DNA from: CAWJPW01 sp963844845
GTDB taxonomy: Bacteria > Acidobacteriota > Thermoanaerobaculia > Thermoanaerobaculales > Sulfomarinibacteraceae
Reading direction: 5' to 3'
Length of the DNA: 64,000 nt
Assembly (NCBI GenBank): GCA_963844845.1
Contig: CAWJPW010000001.1
Coordinates: 248,001 to 312,000, forward strand
In this document: positions 16,539-27,164 of the stretch, one piece after another
Position numbering within the stretch: the first letter of the stretch is position 1
Layout of the letters: each line of letters opens with the position of its first letter
Translations under genes and position numbers: made by a program
The notes under the pieces: model-generated
Databases searched by the model: none
What the model saw: the letters and a program-made list of their open reading frames with translations, nothing else
Told to the model about the DNA's origin: nothing

Positions 16539-17762
16539 ATGCACCCGAAGCTTGCACGCATGCTGATCCCCTGCGCGGCATTTGCCCTCGTCACAGCGGG
16601 CTGGGTCCCCACCACCACTGCCGGGGTCGCGGATCTGCAGCTCACGCCGATCGTGGGCGGGCTCGCGCGCCCGGTTGGTGTCGTGGCGCCGGCAGACGGC
16701 TCCGGCCGCCTCTTCGTGGTCGAGCAGACGGGTCGCATCCGCGTCGTCGAGGGGAACACGCTCCTCGCCCCCCCGTTCCTCGACCTCTCCAGCGAGGTCT
16801 CGTGCTGCGGTGAGCGGGGGCTGCTCGGCCTCGCGCTCCACCCCGGCTTTCCCGCCAACCGCGCCTTCTTCGTGGATTACACCGACGCAGCGGGCGATAC
16901 GGTGGTCGCTCGCTACCTGGTTTCCACCGGCGACCCCGACGCCGCCGATCCCCTCTCCGGCAGCACGGTCATCAGCCAGAATCAGCCCTACACCAACCAC
17001 AACGGCGGCGAGATCGCGTTCGGACGCGACGGCTTCCTCTACATCGGCCTCGGCGACGGCGGCAGCAGTGGCGACCCCGACGGCAACGGCCAGGACTCCG
17101 GGACGCTGCTGGGCACCATCCTGCGGCTCGACGTGGACTCGGCCAGCCCCTACGCGGTGCCCGCCGACAACCCGTTCGTCGGGGTCGTCGGCGCACGGCC
17201 AGAAATCTGGGCGTGGGGCCTGCGCAACCCCTGGCGCTTCACCTTCGACCGGTTCACAGGTGACCTGTTCATCGCGGACGTGGGTCAGGGCTCCTGGGAG
17301 GAGATCAACCTCGAACCGGCGGGAGGCAGCGGCGGACGCAACTACGGCTGGAACCGCATGGAGGGGACTCACTGCTACAGCCCGCCCGGCGGCTGCGAAG
17401 ACCCCTCTCTCGTCCTCCCCATCCTCGAGTACGGGCACACCGCCGGACGCTGTTCCGTGACCGGCGGCTTCCGCTACCGGGGCGCGCGCATCCCCTGGCT
17501 CCAGGGCTCATACATCTATGGCGACTACTGCACCGGGGAGATCTGGGCCGCGTCATCCGATGGCGACGCCTGGATCAGCACGCCCATCCTCGACGCGCCC
17601 TTCCCCATCAGCTCATTCGGCGAGGACGCGGACGGCGAGGTCCTGGTGGTGGCCTATGACGCCAGTGACGGCGCCGTCTACCGCCTGGCGGATCCCACCG
17701 GCATCTTCGGCGACCGCTTCGAGTCCGGCGGCCTCAGCGCGTGGAGCGGCTCGGCTCCGTAG
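16539..17762 (+). CDS. secreted PQQ-dependent sugar dehydrogenase-like beta-propeller
   Basis: A product of about 407 residues of the soluble glucose/sorbosone dehydrogenase (GSDH) family, exported through a signal peptide (MLIPCAAFALVTAGW). Propeller landmarks: DGSGRLFVVEQTGRIRVVE, ERGLLGLALHPGF (the family's catalytic-His strand), YTNHNGGEIAFGRDGFLYIGLGDGG, WAWGLRNPWRFTFD, VGQGSWEEIN and YIYGDYCTGEIW. Such enzymes oxidise aldoses with PQQ and Ca2+, or act on unknown sugars. The C-terminus ends FGDRFESGGLSAWSGSAP, a short tail recurring on secreted proteins of some lineages. ATG 16539 is chosen as the last start before the signal peptide; the ribosome site is poor. The end overlaps the convergent TlpA gene by 29 bp. 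Confidence 0.9.
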   Translation: MHPKLARMLIPCAAFALVTAGWVPTTTAGVADLQLTPIVGGLARPVGVVAPADGSGRLFVVEQTGRIRVVEGNTLLAPPFLDLSSEVSCCGERGLLGLALHPGFPANRAFFVDYTDAAGDTVVARYLVSTGDPDAADPLSGSTVISQNQPYTNHNGGEIAFGRDGFLYIGLGDGGSSGDPDGNGQDSGTLLGTILRLDVDSASPYAVPADNPFVGVVGARPEIWAWGLRNPWRFTFDRFTGDLFIADVGQGSWEEINLEPAGGSGGRNYGWNRMEGTHCYSPPGGCEDPSLVLPILEYGHTAGRCSVTGGFRYRGARIPWLQGSYIYGDYCTGEIWAASSDGDAWISTPILDAPFPISSFGEDADGEVLVVAYDASDGAVYRLADPTGIFGDRFESGGLSAWSGSAP

Positions 17763-18264
17763 CCTGAGGGGGCTGCCCGGCGGCCGCCAGGAATCGAGCG
17801 AGTGCGCCCTCGTCCACCTCGTGGCTGCGCCCCACCTCGCGGCCCGTAGGGTCCAACAGCAGCAGGGTCGGCGTGCCGCGCACGCCGAAGCGCGCCAACA
17901 CGCTGTGGTCGGGGTTGAGGTACACGGGGTAGTTGAGCCCGTAGCGTTCGGCGTAGCGGCGCATGCTGCCGAGGTCGTCGCGCATGCCCGGGTTGACGGC
18001 CACGAGGTTGAGACCCTTGGGAGCGAAGCGTGCCTCCACGTCCTTGAGCCTCGGCACCTCGCGCGTGCAGGATGGGCACCAGGTGGCCCACACCACCAGC
18101 AGGGTGGGTCTGCCGTCCAGCACGCTGTCGAGGTCGGTCGTGTGACCGGAGACGTCCTGCAGGGCCACGCGCTCCCGGCTGGGCGGAGTGGCCGGCGCCA
18201 GTGCGGGGATGGAGAAAAGAACGACGGCGACCGCCGACGCTCCCAGGGCTTGCCGTAGGGTCAT
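17734..18264 (-). CDS. TlpA/ResA-like thiol-disulfide oxidoreductase
   Basis: A 176-residue exported thioredoxin-fold protein. The signal peptide is at residues 1-26 (ALGASAVAVVLFSIPALAPA). The redox site is WATWCPSCTREVP (CxxC), with cis-Pro in GVRGTPTLLLLDP. TlpA/ResA proteins reduce disulfides in periplasmic partners such as apocytochromes or copper-site proteins; no cytochrome-maturation gene is nearby, so the client is unknown. ATG at 18264 lies 7 bases behind AAGGA; an in-frame GTG two codons upstream is less well placed. The 3' end overlaps the convergent sugar-dehydrogenase gene. Confidence 0.9.
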   Translation of the reverse strand: MTLRQALGASAVAVVLFSIPALAPATPPSRERVALQDVSGHTTDLDSVLDGRPTLLVVWATWCPSCTREVPRLKDVEARFAPKGLNLVAVNPGMRDDLGSMRRYAERYGLNYPVYLNPDHSVLARFGVRGTPTLLLLDPTGREVGRSHEVDEGALARFLAAAGQPPQATEPSRSTR

Positions 18265-18337
18265 GCTCACTTCCTTCGCCGGCCGTGCCGGCTCTCGCCC
18301 CCTCCTATGCCGGTCCGGATGCCCCGGTAACTGTCCG

Positions 18338-19384
18338 TCACGCGATGGCGGCGTTCACCCGCTCCCGGACGGCGGCGGCCTCAGCCACCATACGCTCGAG
18401 CAGCTGGGCCACGCTGGGCACGTCCTGCACCAGGTCCGTCACCTGGCCCAAGGGCAGCACGCCGCGATCCACGTCGCCCTCCTGGGTGGCGACCCGAAAG
18501 GCCTTGAAGGCGTTGGCGAGGAAGCTGAGCTGGCGCACGTTCTTCCACCCCGAAGCCCACACCCCGAGGGCGAGCTTGAGGTAGGGGACCTCCATCATGG
18601 CCGCGATCTCACGCGAGTTGAGCGCGGCGCGCTTGAGGTCGAGGCCGCGACGAATCGCCCGACGTGATCCCGACGACCGCAGCACCCGGCATGGCTGGCC
18701 GTCGAAGCGGGTGGAGTACACGGTGTCGTGCATCCCCCGGTTGACGGCGAGGTCCTTGCAGCCCTGGTGCACCGGGCTCTCCTGGGTGCTCATGAACCGC
18801 GTCCCCATGGCGATGGCCTCCGCCCCGAGAGCGAGGGCGGCTGCGAGGCCGCGCCCGTCGGCAAAGCCCCCAGCGGCGATCACCGGCACGTCGACGGCGT
18901 CCACGATGCTTGGGACCAGGACCAGGGATGTGACCTCGCCGCCGTGCGCAGCCGCCTCGTGGCCGGTCACCAGCAGCGCGTCGGTCCCGTAGGCCGCCGC
19001 CGCCTCGGCGTGCGTGCGGTTGGTCACGGTGGCAACGACCTTGCCACCGTAGGCGTGGGCCCGCTCCACGATCCAGTCGCCCTTTCCCATGGAGAAGTTG
19101 ATCACCGGCACCTTCTCGTCGAGGAGGGCGGCGGCGTTCTCCTTACCGCCCGGAAAGTAGAGGGTTGCATTGGCGCCGAACGGACGGTCCGTGAGCTCGC
19201 GCACCCTCTGAATGGCCGCGCGTGTCTGTCGTGGGTTGTACACCCCGGTGGCGAGAATGCCGAGGCCTCCGGCGTTGGACACCGCGGCGACCAGCTCCGG
19301 CGTGCTCACCCAGCTCATACCGGACAGCACGATGGGTACGTCGATGTTGAAGCTCTCGGTGATGCGCGTACGGATCGTCGCCAT
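18338..19384 (-). CDS. nitronate monooxygenase / 2-nitropropane-dioxygenase-family flavoprotein
   Basis: A 348-residue FMN TIM-barrel enzyme. Family marks: the N-terminal PIVLSGMSWVSTPELVAAVSNAGGLG, the phosphate-loop AAGGFADGRGLAAALALGAEAI, GTRFMSTQES and the GHEAAAHGGE segment, which corresponds to the GHEAGGH region with the catalytic His. Such enzymes oxidise nitronates or reduce quinones or enoyl substrates with NAD(P)H; the substrate is not evident. The C-terminal LGQVTDLVQDVPSVAQLLERM matches the family's closing helices. The start ATG at 19384 follows GAGGAGG at 4-base spacing. It is monocistronic and divergent from infC. Confidence 0.88.
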   Translation of the reverse strand: MATIRTRITESFNIDVPIVLSGMSWVSTPELVAAVSNAGGLGILATGVYNPRQTRAAIQRVRELTDRPFGANATLYFPGGKENAAALLDEKVPVINFSMGKGDWIVERAHAYGGKVVATVTNRTHAEAAAAYGTDALLVTGHEAAAHGGEVTSLVLVPSIVDAVDVPVIAAGGFADGRGLAAALALGAEAIAMGTRFMSTQESPVHQGCKDLAVNRGMHDTVYSTRFDGQPCRVLRSSGSRRAIRRGLDLKRAALNSREIAAMMEVPYLKLALGVWASGWKNVRQLSFLANAFKAFRVATQEGDVDRGVLPLGQVTDLVQDVPSVAQLLERMVAEAAAVRERVNAAIA

Positions 19385-19487
19385 GGGCCCTCCTCACGAG
19401 TCGTCTCGCCCTCATCCTAACCGCACTCGGGCTGTCGCAGAGAGTGACTGGCAGTACGACACCGCCGCAATGCGGCAAGGGATCATC

Positions 19488-19516
19488 TTGACAAATCCGA
19501 AAACATTTGTTATCAT
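19488..19516 (+). promoter_or_regulatory. near-consensus sigma-70 promoter of infC
   Basis: TTGACA (19488-19493), a 17-bp spacer and TATCAT (19511-19516), in a locally AT-rich patch. Initiation would give a leader of about 95 nt before the ATT start. The leader contains ATGGC/GCCAT arms around 19574-19589, which sequester an in-frame but unlikely ATG. Confidence 0.75.
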
Positions 19517-19615
19517 CAACTTACGATTTGAAGACTGCTTCGCACAAGGGCGCGGAGCCGAGCCTCGAACGGCATGGCCGACCAGCCATCGCCACAAACC
19601 CACAAGGAGGGAACC

Positions 19616-20164
19616 ATTCGCAGGAGCAAGCGACTTTTCCGTGAGCCGCCTCCCAAGCCCGAGCACCGGGTCAATGAGGCCATTAGATTCTCCCCGGTGC
19701 GTCTGGTGGACGCCGACGGCCAGCAGGTCGGAGTCGTTTCCCTGGAGGAGGCCCGCACTGCCGCACGCGAGCGCGGCCTCGACCTTGTGGAGGTCGCCGC
19801 CAACGCCCGCCCCATCGTCTGCAAGATCTTGGACTACGGGCGGTTCCTGTATGAGCAGGAGAAGAAGGCCAAGGAGGCCAAGCGGCAGCAGCACCAGGTG
19901 GAGATCAAGGAAGTCAAGTTCCGCCCCAACATCGATGAGCACGACTTCAACACCAAGGTCAACATGGCGCGCCGCTTCCTCGAGAAGGGCAAGCACGTCA
20001 AGATGACGGTGATGTTCCGACGCCGGGAGATGCGGCGCCCTGAGAACGGCTACGAAGTGCTCGCTCGCGCATGCGAAGAGCTCGGCGGGCTCGCCGCGGT
20101 TGAGCGCCCGGCCCCGCCCACTCTGGAGGGGCGCGACCTCTCCATGGTGGTCAAGCAGGCCTGA
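19616..20164 (+). CDS. infC: translation initiation factor IF-3 with an ATT start codon
   Basis: IF-3 (182 residues) binds the 30S subunit, keeps it apart from 50S and checks start-codon/initiator-tRNA pairing. The N-domain (EHRVNEAIRFSPVRLVDADGQQVGVVSLEEA), the Lys-rich linker (YEQEKKAKEAKRQQ) and the C-domain (EIKEVKFRPNIDEHDFNTKV, LEKGKHVKMTVMFRRREM) are complete. The only position with a strong ribosome site is ATT at 19616, five bases after AAGGAGG. An ATT/AUU start is the known device by which IF-3 represses its own translation. An ATG 14 codons upstream (19574) has no ribosome site. Usual partners rpmI and rplT do not follow. Confidence 0.95.
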   Translation: MRRSKRLFREPPPKPEHRVNEAIRFSPVRLVDADGQQVGVVSLEEARTAARERGLDLVEVAANARPIVCKILDYGRFLYEQEKKAKEAKRQQHQVEIKEVKFRPNIDEHDFNTKVNMARRFLEKGKHVKMTVMFRRREMRRPENGYEVLARACEELGGLAAVERPAPPTLEGRDLSMVVKQA

Positions 20165-20552
20165 CGCCCGGGTCCGGTGTCTGGCGTCATCCACCGCCGC
20201 AACCAAGCCAAAGCCGCAGATCGGCCGGCCGCCCCGTGCGACCGGTCCCTAAATCGTGATTTCTCCACCCTCTGCCACCGGGCCCACGCTACCATGCGGC
20301 GTTGCCAACTCTTTCATCTCCCCGGGCTCCGCCCTGCTGGTGGGCCGGCCCCTCCCTGAAGGACGTGGCGACAGAGCCCGAGTACGTCGCCATGGGCGCT
20401 CTCTCAGGGGACGCCGTGCGTCCCCTGGTTGCTACTGGCGCCGAGACGGTGCAGGCATGGGCCGTCGGGGAGGGAAGTGCGGCTCGCCAAACACATCGGG
20501 AGATCCGTGGTAGCTCCGCGGTCTGCTCTCTGAGAAGGCGCTTAGCGCAACC
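20165..20552. other. convergent intergenic region with a GC hairpin
   Basis: 388 bp between infC and sufT ends without a gene. The clearest structure is AGGGGACG (20406-20413), loop CCGTG, CGTCCCCT (20419-20426), a perfect 8-bp hairpin without a T-tract that could terminate either transcript. The rest shows no repeat copy, promoter or ORF with protein character. Confidence 0.5.
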
Positions 20553-20873
20553 TCAGAAGAAGCCCAGCTCCAGTCGCGCCGCCTCGGACATCATCTCGGG
20601 GTCCCAGGGCGGATCCCAGACGACATCGACGCGCACGCTGCCCACGCCCTCCACCTCGGTCACCTTCATCTCCACCTCGGGGGGGAGGCTCTCGGCCACC
20701 GGGCACATGGGCGAGGTCAGGGTCATGCGGATGTGGACGTCGCCGTTGGGCGCCACGTCGACGCCATAGATGAGCCCCACCTCGTAGATGTTCACCGGGA
20801 TCTCGGGGTCGTAGATGGTGTTCAGAACCTCGACGATGCGCGCTTCGACGGCGGCGGTGTCCACGTCTGCCAT
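20553..20873 (-). CDS. sufT: SufT/MIP18-family (DUF59) Fe-S assembly protein
   Basis: A 106-residue DUF59 domain protein, last gene of the SUF operon. Hallmarks are VLNTIYDPEIPVNIYEVGLIY, TLTSPMCPVAESLP (the reactive Cys of the family) and VWDPPWDPEMMSEAARLELG. SufT proteins assist Fe-S cluster maturation, probably as an auxiliary carrier. The start is ATG 20873, 5 bases behind GGGAGG and 10 bp after the sufU stop. The frame stays open upstream but overlaps sufU and has no conserved content. Confidence 0.92.
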   Translation of the reverse strand: MADVDTAAVEARIVEVLNTIYDPEIPVNIYEVGLIYGVDVAPNGDVHIRMTLTSPMCPVAESLPPEVEMKVTEVEGVGSVRVDVVWDPPWDPEMMSEAARLELGFF

Positions 20874-20883
20874 CACGGCCTCC

Positions 20884-21333
20884 CTACTCGGTCCGCACCG
20901 GCTCGGCGGTCTTCTCCAGGGCGGCGCGCATGGTGTGCCACGCCAGGGTGGCGCACTTGACCCGGTTGGGGTACTCACGTACCCCCTCGAACACCTGCAG
21001 CTTGCCCAGGGACTCGTCGTCGTCGTCGTGCTCGGCGCCGGTGACGAGGTCGTGGAAGCGGTCGAAGAGCTCGAGGGCCTCGGCGACGCTGTGGCCGCGC
21101 ACCACCTCGGTCATGAGCGACGCCGAGGCGGTGGAGATGGCGCACCCGGAGCCCTGGAAGCTGATCGACTCCACCTTGTCGCCGTCGAGGGCGACGTAGA
21201 CGGTGACCTTGTCGCCGCACAGGGGGTTGAAGCCGTCGGCCTCGCGGTCGGGGCAGGCCAGCGCCTGGAAGTTCCGCGGGTGCTTGTTGTGGTCGAGGAT
21301 GACCTCCTGGTAGAGCTCGCGCAGATCGGACAT
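20884..21333 (-). CDS. sufU: SufU-type Fe-S scaffold / sulfur-transfer protein
   Basis: A 149-residue zinc-binding SufU that accepts persulfide sulfur from SufS. The three conserved Cys are in NPLCGDKV, GSGCAISTASASLM and RVKCATLAWH, with Asp in LCGD as fourth zinc ligand. The N-terminus LRELYQEVILDHNKHPRN is the family signature. An acidic insert (EHDDDDE) lies between the second and third Cys in the SufU-specific region that distinguishes it from IscU. The ATG overlaps the sufS stop (TGATG), so the two are translationally coupled, as fits their direct interaction. Confidence 0.94.
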   Translation of the reverse strand: MSDLRELYQEVILDHNKHPRNFQALACPDREADGFNPLCGDKVTVYVALDGDKVESISFQGSGCAISTASASLMTEVVRGHSVAEALELFDRFHDLVTGAEHDDDDESLGKLQVFEGVREYPNRVKCATLAWHTMRAALEKTAEPVRTE

Positions 21334-22586
21334 CAGCCGAAGACCTCCCGGACGCGGTCGAGGCCGCGGACGAGGGCGTCCACCTCGTCGGGCGTGTTGT
21401 AGAAGGCCAGCGACGCCCGCACGGTGGCGGGAACGCCGAAGCGGTCCATCACCGGCTGGGCGCAGTGGTGGCCGGCGCGCACCGCCACCCCCTCGCGGTC
21501 GAGGATGGTGCCGACGTCGTGGGGGTGCACGCCGTCGACGACGAACGAGAGCACCGACGCCTTGTGCTCGGCGGTGCCCACCAGCCGCAGCCCCGGCACC
21601 TCGCCGAGGCGCGTGGTGGCGTACTCCAGGAGCTCCGCCTCCCAGGCCGCCACAGCCTCACGGCCGACGCCTTCGAGGTACTCCAGGGCGACCCCCAGGC
21701 CGATGACGGCGGCGATGTCCGGAGTGCCGGCCTCGAAGCGGTGGGGCGGATCGGCGTACTCGGTGTGCTCGAAGGTCACCGAGCGGATCATCTCACCGCC
21801 GCCCTGGTAGGGGGGCATGGCGGCAAGCAGGTCGTAGCGGCCCCACACGGCGCCCGATCCGGTAGGCCCGTAGACCTTGTGGCCAGAGAAGGCGTAGAAG
21901 TCGGCGCCCAGCGCCTGCACGTCCACCGGCAGATGCGGCACCGCCTGGGCGCCGTCCACCAGCACCGGGATGCCGCGGGCGTGGGCCATGGCCGCGATCT
22001 CGGCCACCGGGTTCACCGTGCCCAGGGCGTTGGAGACGTGCGCCACGGCGACGAGGCGGGTGCGCTCGGTGAGGCGCTGCTCGAGCTCGTCGAGCATGAG
22101 CTGGCCGCGGTCGTCGATGGGAGCTACCCGCAACCGGGCGCCGCGCTCGGCACAGACGATCTGCCACGGGACGATGTTGGAGTGATGCTCCATGCCGGTG
22201 ACGAGAACCTCGTCTCCGGGCCCGAGGCGAGGCCGCGCGAAGGACTGGGCCACCAGGTTGATCCCCTCGGTGGCACCGCGCACGAAGACGACCTCCTCTG
22301 CGCGCTCAGCGCCCAGGAAGCGCTGCACGCTGCGGCGGGCGCCCTCGTACGCCTCGGTTGCGCGATGCGACATCTCGTACACCCCGCGGTGCACATTGGC
22401 GCAGTCGGTGGTGTAGAAGGCGCTCACCGCGTCGATGACCGCCCGCGGCTTCTGGGTGGTGGCGGCGTTGTCAAGGTAAGCCAGCGGCTTGCCGTGCACC
22501 GTCTGGGCGAGGGCGGGGAAGTCTGCCCGCACGTGCTCCGCGTCGAAGCGGCCGGGTACCGGACGGGGGTGAGCCACGACGCTCAT
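21333..22586 (-). CDS. sufS: cysteine desulfurase SufS
   Basis: A 417-residue PLP enzyme converting cysteine to alanine plus enzyme-bound persulfide for Fe-S assembly. Visible: YLDNAATTQKPRAVIDAV, EHHSNIVPWQ, the PLP-Asp in DGAQAVPH, the Schiff-base Lys in FSGHKVYGPTGSG, and HHCAQPVMDRF; the desulfurase active-site Cys is expected in the RAGHHCAQP loop. ATG 22586 overlaps the sufD TGA by one base. An open frame extends upstream of this start through sufD, but it is out of phase with SufD and is not part of this gene. Confidence 0.95.
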   Translation of the reverse strand: MSVVAHPRPVPGRFDAEHVRADFPALAQTVHGKPLAYLDNAATTQKPRAVIDAVSAFYTTDCANVHRGVYEMSHRATEAYEGARRSVQRFLGAERAEEVVFVRGATEGINLVAQSFARPRLGPGDEVLVTGMEHHSNIVPWQIVCAERGARLRVAPIDDRGQLMLDELEQRLTERTRLVAVAHVSNALGTVNPVAEIAAMAHARGIPVLVDGAQAVPHLPVDVQALGADFYAFSGHKVYGPTGSGAVWGRYDLLAAMPPYQGGGEMIRSVTFEHTEYADPPHRFEAGTPDIAAVIGLGVALEYLEGVGREAVAAWEAELLEYATTRLGEVPGLRLVGTAEHKASVLSFVVDGVHPHDVGTILDREGVAVRAGHHCAQPVMDRFGVPATVRASLAFYNTPDEVDALVRGLDRVREVFG

Positions 22587-23926
22587 CACACCGCCTGCCG
22601 CACCACGTCGCCCTGGGGAAGACGGCTGAACATGGTGGTCTCGAGCTCCTCGCGCACCGCGTCGAGCTTCACCCGGCCGATGACGTCGGCGGCGAAGGCG
22701 TAGGTGAGCAGGCTCTCCGCCGCCGCCTGCGACAGCCCGCGCGAGCGCAGGTAGAAGATGGCGTCCTCGTCGAGCTGTCCCACCGTGGAGCCGTGGGTGC
22801 ACCTGACGTCGTCGGCGAAGATGAGGAGCTGCGGGTTGGAGTTGACCAGCGCCTTGTCGGAGAGCAGCAGGTTGCGGTTCGACTGCTTGGCATCGGTCTT
22901 CTGCGCGTCCCGGTGGACATGGATGAGACCGTTGAACACCGCCCGGGCGCGCTCGTCCAGCACCCCCTTGAAGAGCTCGTGGCTCGAGCAGTGCGGCGCG
23001 CGGTGCTCCACCGTCATGTGGGTGTCCACGTGCTGCTGGCCGCCGATGACGTAGAGCCCGTTGAGCACGCAGTCCCCGCCCTCGCCCTCCAGCGACGCCG
23101 TGACGTCGTTGCGTACCAGGGCGCCGCCCAGGGTGAAGGTGTGCGACGAGAAGGTGCTGGCGCGCCCCTGGCGCAGCCAGAAGCCGTCCATGTGGGTGAC
23201 GCTCACGGGCTCGCGCTGCCGGCGGACGTGGTCCACCACCGCGCCGTCGTCGACCACCACTTCGCTCACCGGGACGGTGAGGGCCTCGCCGTCGCCGGTG
23301 CCGATCCAGGTCTCCACCACGGTGGCCTGGCTGTCGGCTTCGAAGACCAGCAGGTTGCGCGGGTAGGTGGCACGGGGCGCCGAGCCGGAGGTGGCAATGA
23401 AGAGCAGATGCAACGGCCGCTCCAACACGATCCCGCGGGGCACGTGCACGAAGGCGCCGTCGGCCAGGAACGCGGTGGCGAGGGCCGCGAAAGGATGCTC
23501 TTCGAGGTCGGCGAGGCGGCCCAGGTACCGCTCCACCACCGCGGAGCGGTGGTCGAGGGCGCGGGTCAGGCTGCCGGCGGTGACGCCGGGGGCCAGCTCC
23601 TCCGACGAGGACAGCGCCGGCCGGAAGCGGCCGTCCACGAAGACCAGGGTGTGGGCGCCGGGCACCTCCCAGCGGGCGAGGAGCGAGGGGTCGGGGAGGG
23701 CCGCAGCCACCGGCGCCAGCTCCCACGCGGTCTCGGCGACCCGCGCCACGCTGGTGAAGCGCCACGCCTCCTCACGGCGGCTCGGGAAGCCCTGCTCCGA
23801 GAAGCGCGCCATGCCCCGTTCGCGCAATGCACGCACGAAGGCCGGTTGCGTCTCCCGCTCGGCCGCCAGCGCATCGTAGTTGGCGCGGTGGACGTCGAGC
23901 TCGACGGTGGCCGGGGTGGCGCTCAT
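22586..23926 (-). CDS. sufD: SufD component of the SufBCD scaffold
   Basis: A 446-residue SufD that forms the SufB-SufC2-SufD complex on which Fe-S clusters are assembled. The N-terminal helical part (GFPSRREEAWRFTSVARV) and right-handed beta-helix core (FVHVPRGIVLERPLHLLF, TFTLGGALVRNDVTASLEG, QKTDAKQSNRNLLLSDKA, VRCTHGSTVGQLDEDAIFYL) match the family. The conserved His in CTHGSTVG, implicated in cluster formation, is present. The end overlaps sufS and the start lies 5 bp after sufC. Confidence 0.94.
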   Translation of the reverse strand: MSATPATVELDVHRANYDALAAERETQPAFVRALRERGMARFSEQGFPSRREEAWRFTSVARVAETAWELAPVAAALPDPSLLARWEVPGAHTLVFVDGRFRPALSSSEELAPGVTAGSLTRALDHRSAVVERYLGRLADLEEHPFAALATAFLADGAFVHVPRGIVLERPLHLLFIATSGSAPRATYPRNLLVFEADSQATVVETWIGTGDGEALTVPVSEVVVDDGAVVDHVRRQREPVSVTHMDGFWLRQGRASTFSSHTFTLGGALVRNDVTASLEGEGGDCVLNGLYVIGGQQHVDTHMTVEHRAPHCSSHELFKGVLDERARAVFNGLIHVHRDAQKTDAKQSNRNLLLSDKALVNSNPQLLIFADDVRCTHGSTVGQLDEDAIFYLRSRGLSQAAAESLLTYAFAADVIGRVKLDAVREELETTMFSRLPQGDVVRQAV

Positions 23927-23931
23927 GGCCG

Positions 23932-26192
<2,261 letters not shown>

Positions 26193-26201
26193 GTCGCTCC
26201 C

Positions 26202-26705
26202 CTACTCCGGATGCTCGTTGCTGCCGGCCCCGCCGGCCCGTATGGGCAGCAGCGTTGCCGGCAGGGTGTGCTCTGAGACCAGCTCCCTCGTCGCCCGCTC
26301 CGAGGCGAGGAGATCCGCCACCGTGACGCGGTCGAGGAAGCCGTCGATGAGGGCTTCGAGCCGACGCCACACCGGGCGCAGCCCACAGTCGCCACGATGC
26401 ACACAGGTCGGGTCGTCGGCGACCGGGCGCTGGCAGAACCGCCCCTGGAAGAGCGGCTTCTCGAAGGACCGTACCACCGCGCCGACGGTGATCTTCGCGG
26501 GCGCCGACGCCAGCTCGTAACCGCCGTTGCGGCCGCGCTGGGCGACCACCACGCCGCCCTGGCGCAGGCTGCCCAGCACCTTGGCCACCGTGGTCTCGGG
26601 CAGGCGCTCACGCTCCGCGAGCTGGAGCACGGACAGCTGCGTCCCAGCCACGGCCAGGGCCATGACCAGCCGCATTCCGTACTCCTCGGAACTCGAGATC
26701 CTCAC
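26202..26705 (-). CDS. Rrf2-family Fe-S-sensing regulator of the SUF operon
   Basis: A 167-residue winged-helix regulator (EEYGMRLVMALAV; LAERERLPETTVAKVLGSLRQGGVVVAQRGRNGGYELA). Three Cys in the canonical spacing block (FCQRP, PTCVHRGDCGLRP) match Rrf2 proteins that bind a [2Fe-2S] or [4Fe-4S] cluster (IscR/SufR). By position it autoregulates the suf operon, repressing when clusters are plentiful. The start is GTG 26705 with GGAGG 7 bases before it. An AT-rich dyad lies about 40-55 bp upstream. The SufR/IscR distinction cannot be made from motifs alone, so no symbol is assigned. Confidence 0.92.
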   Translation of the reverse strand: MRISSSEEYGMRLVMALAVAGTQLSVLQLAERERLPETTVAKVLGSLRQGGVVVAQRGRNGGYELASAPAKITVGAVVRSFEKPLFQGRFCQRPVADDPTCVHRGDCGLRPVWRRLEALIDGFLDRVTVADLLASERATRELVSEHTLPATLLPIRAGGAGSNEHPE

Positions 26706-26743
26706 CGGCGCACCTCCGTCATGGAGTGTAACAGAAATCCGGA

Positions 26744-26761
26744 AAAAATATTCTTATTTTT
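26744..26761 (-). promoter_or_regulatory. AT-rich dyad upstream of the suf operon, candidate operator
   Basis: AAAAATA (26744-26750), TTCT, TATTTTT (26755-26761) form a perfect 7-bp inverted repeat in otherwise GC-rich DNA, 39-56 bp before the regulator's GTG. No convincing -35/-10 pair was seen; TACACT about 20 bp before the GTG is a weak -10 candidate. The operator role for the Rrf2 protein is inferred. Confidence 0.4.
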
Positions 26762-26829
26762 GATGGAGCCTGAAGCTTCTCGGGAGCACAGCTCCCGACC
26801 GACTACTCGGCGTGGTTGCTGATGCTCCC

Positions 26830-27080
26830 GGCACCGGCTCCCGAGCGGCGGCCTTGCCGCCGCCCGTCGGCGCGGTCCCGGGGCCGGCAGCGGCACGAGG
26901 AGGCAGACGGCTGCACGGCCGGCCCCGGGCCCTGCGCCGAGTCGCCTCCCGGGTCGTTTGAGGCCACTTCTCCGAACGTGAAGGGCCGTGGGAGCCACCC
27001 CCGACACTGTTTCCCCAACCGCGCTTCAACGCGAGCAGGCGCTCGAGGGAAAAGTGTCGGGAGTGGCACGCCCGCCGGAG
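26830..27080 (-). repeat. GC-rich multi-hairpin element, copy C (inverted)
   Basis: It reads on the minus strand relative to copies A and B. The variable stem AGTGTCGGG/CCCGACACT (plus-strand arms 27053-27061 and 27000-27008) replaces copy A's CCTTGACGT/ACGTCAAGG at the same place yet pairs perfectly. Hairpin I arms are at 26877-26888 and 26918-26929 (CCCGGGGCCGGC), with one compensated base pair relative to A and B. Hairpin II is at 26842-26866 with a single wobble. The conserved GGCTCCCACGGCCCTT links the stems. It fills the gap between the suf regulator and the RNB ribonuclease gene. Confidence 0.72.
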
Positions 27081-27164
27081 ATCCCCTCCTCCGTGACGGT
27101 CTCGGTCGCCGCCACGGCCCCGGTCGCGGTCTCGGCCCTCCCGTGTCGCTCTGGAGCAGCGGGG

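Noticed and set aside
21333..23765. A single 810-codon frame that appears to fuse extra sequence onto SufS
   Set aside because: The first 390 or so codons are an out-of-phase reading of sufD; SufS proper begins at 22586.
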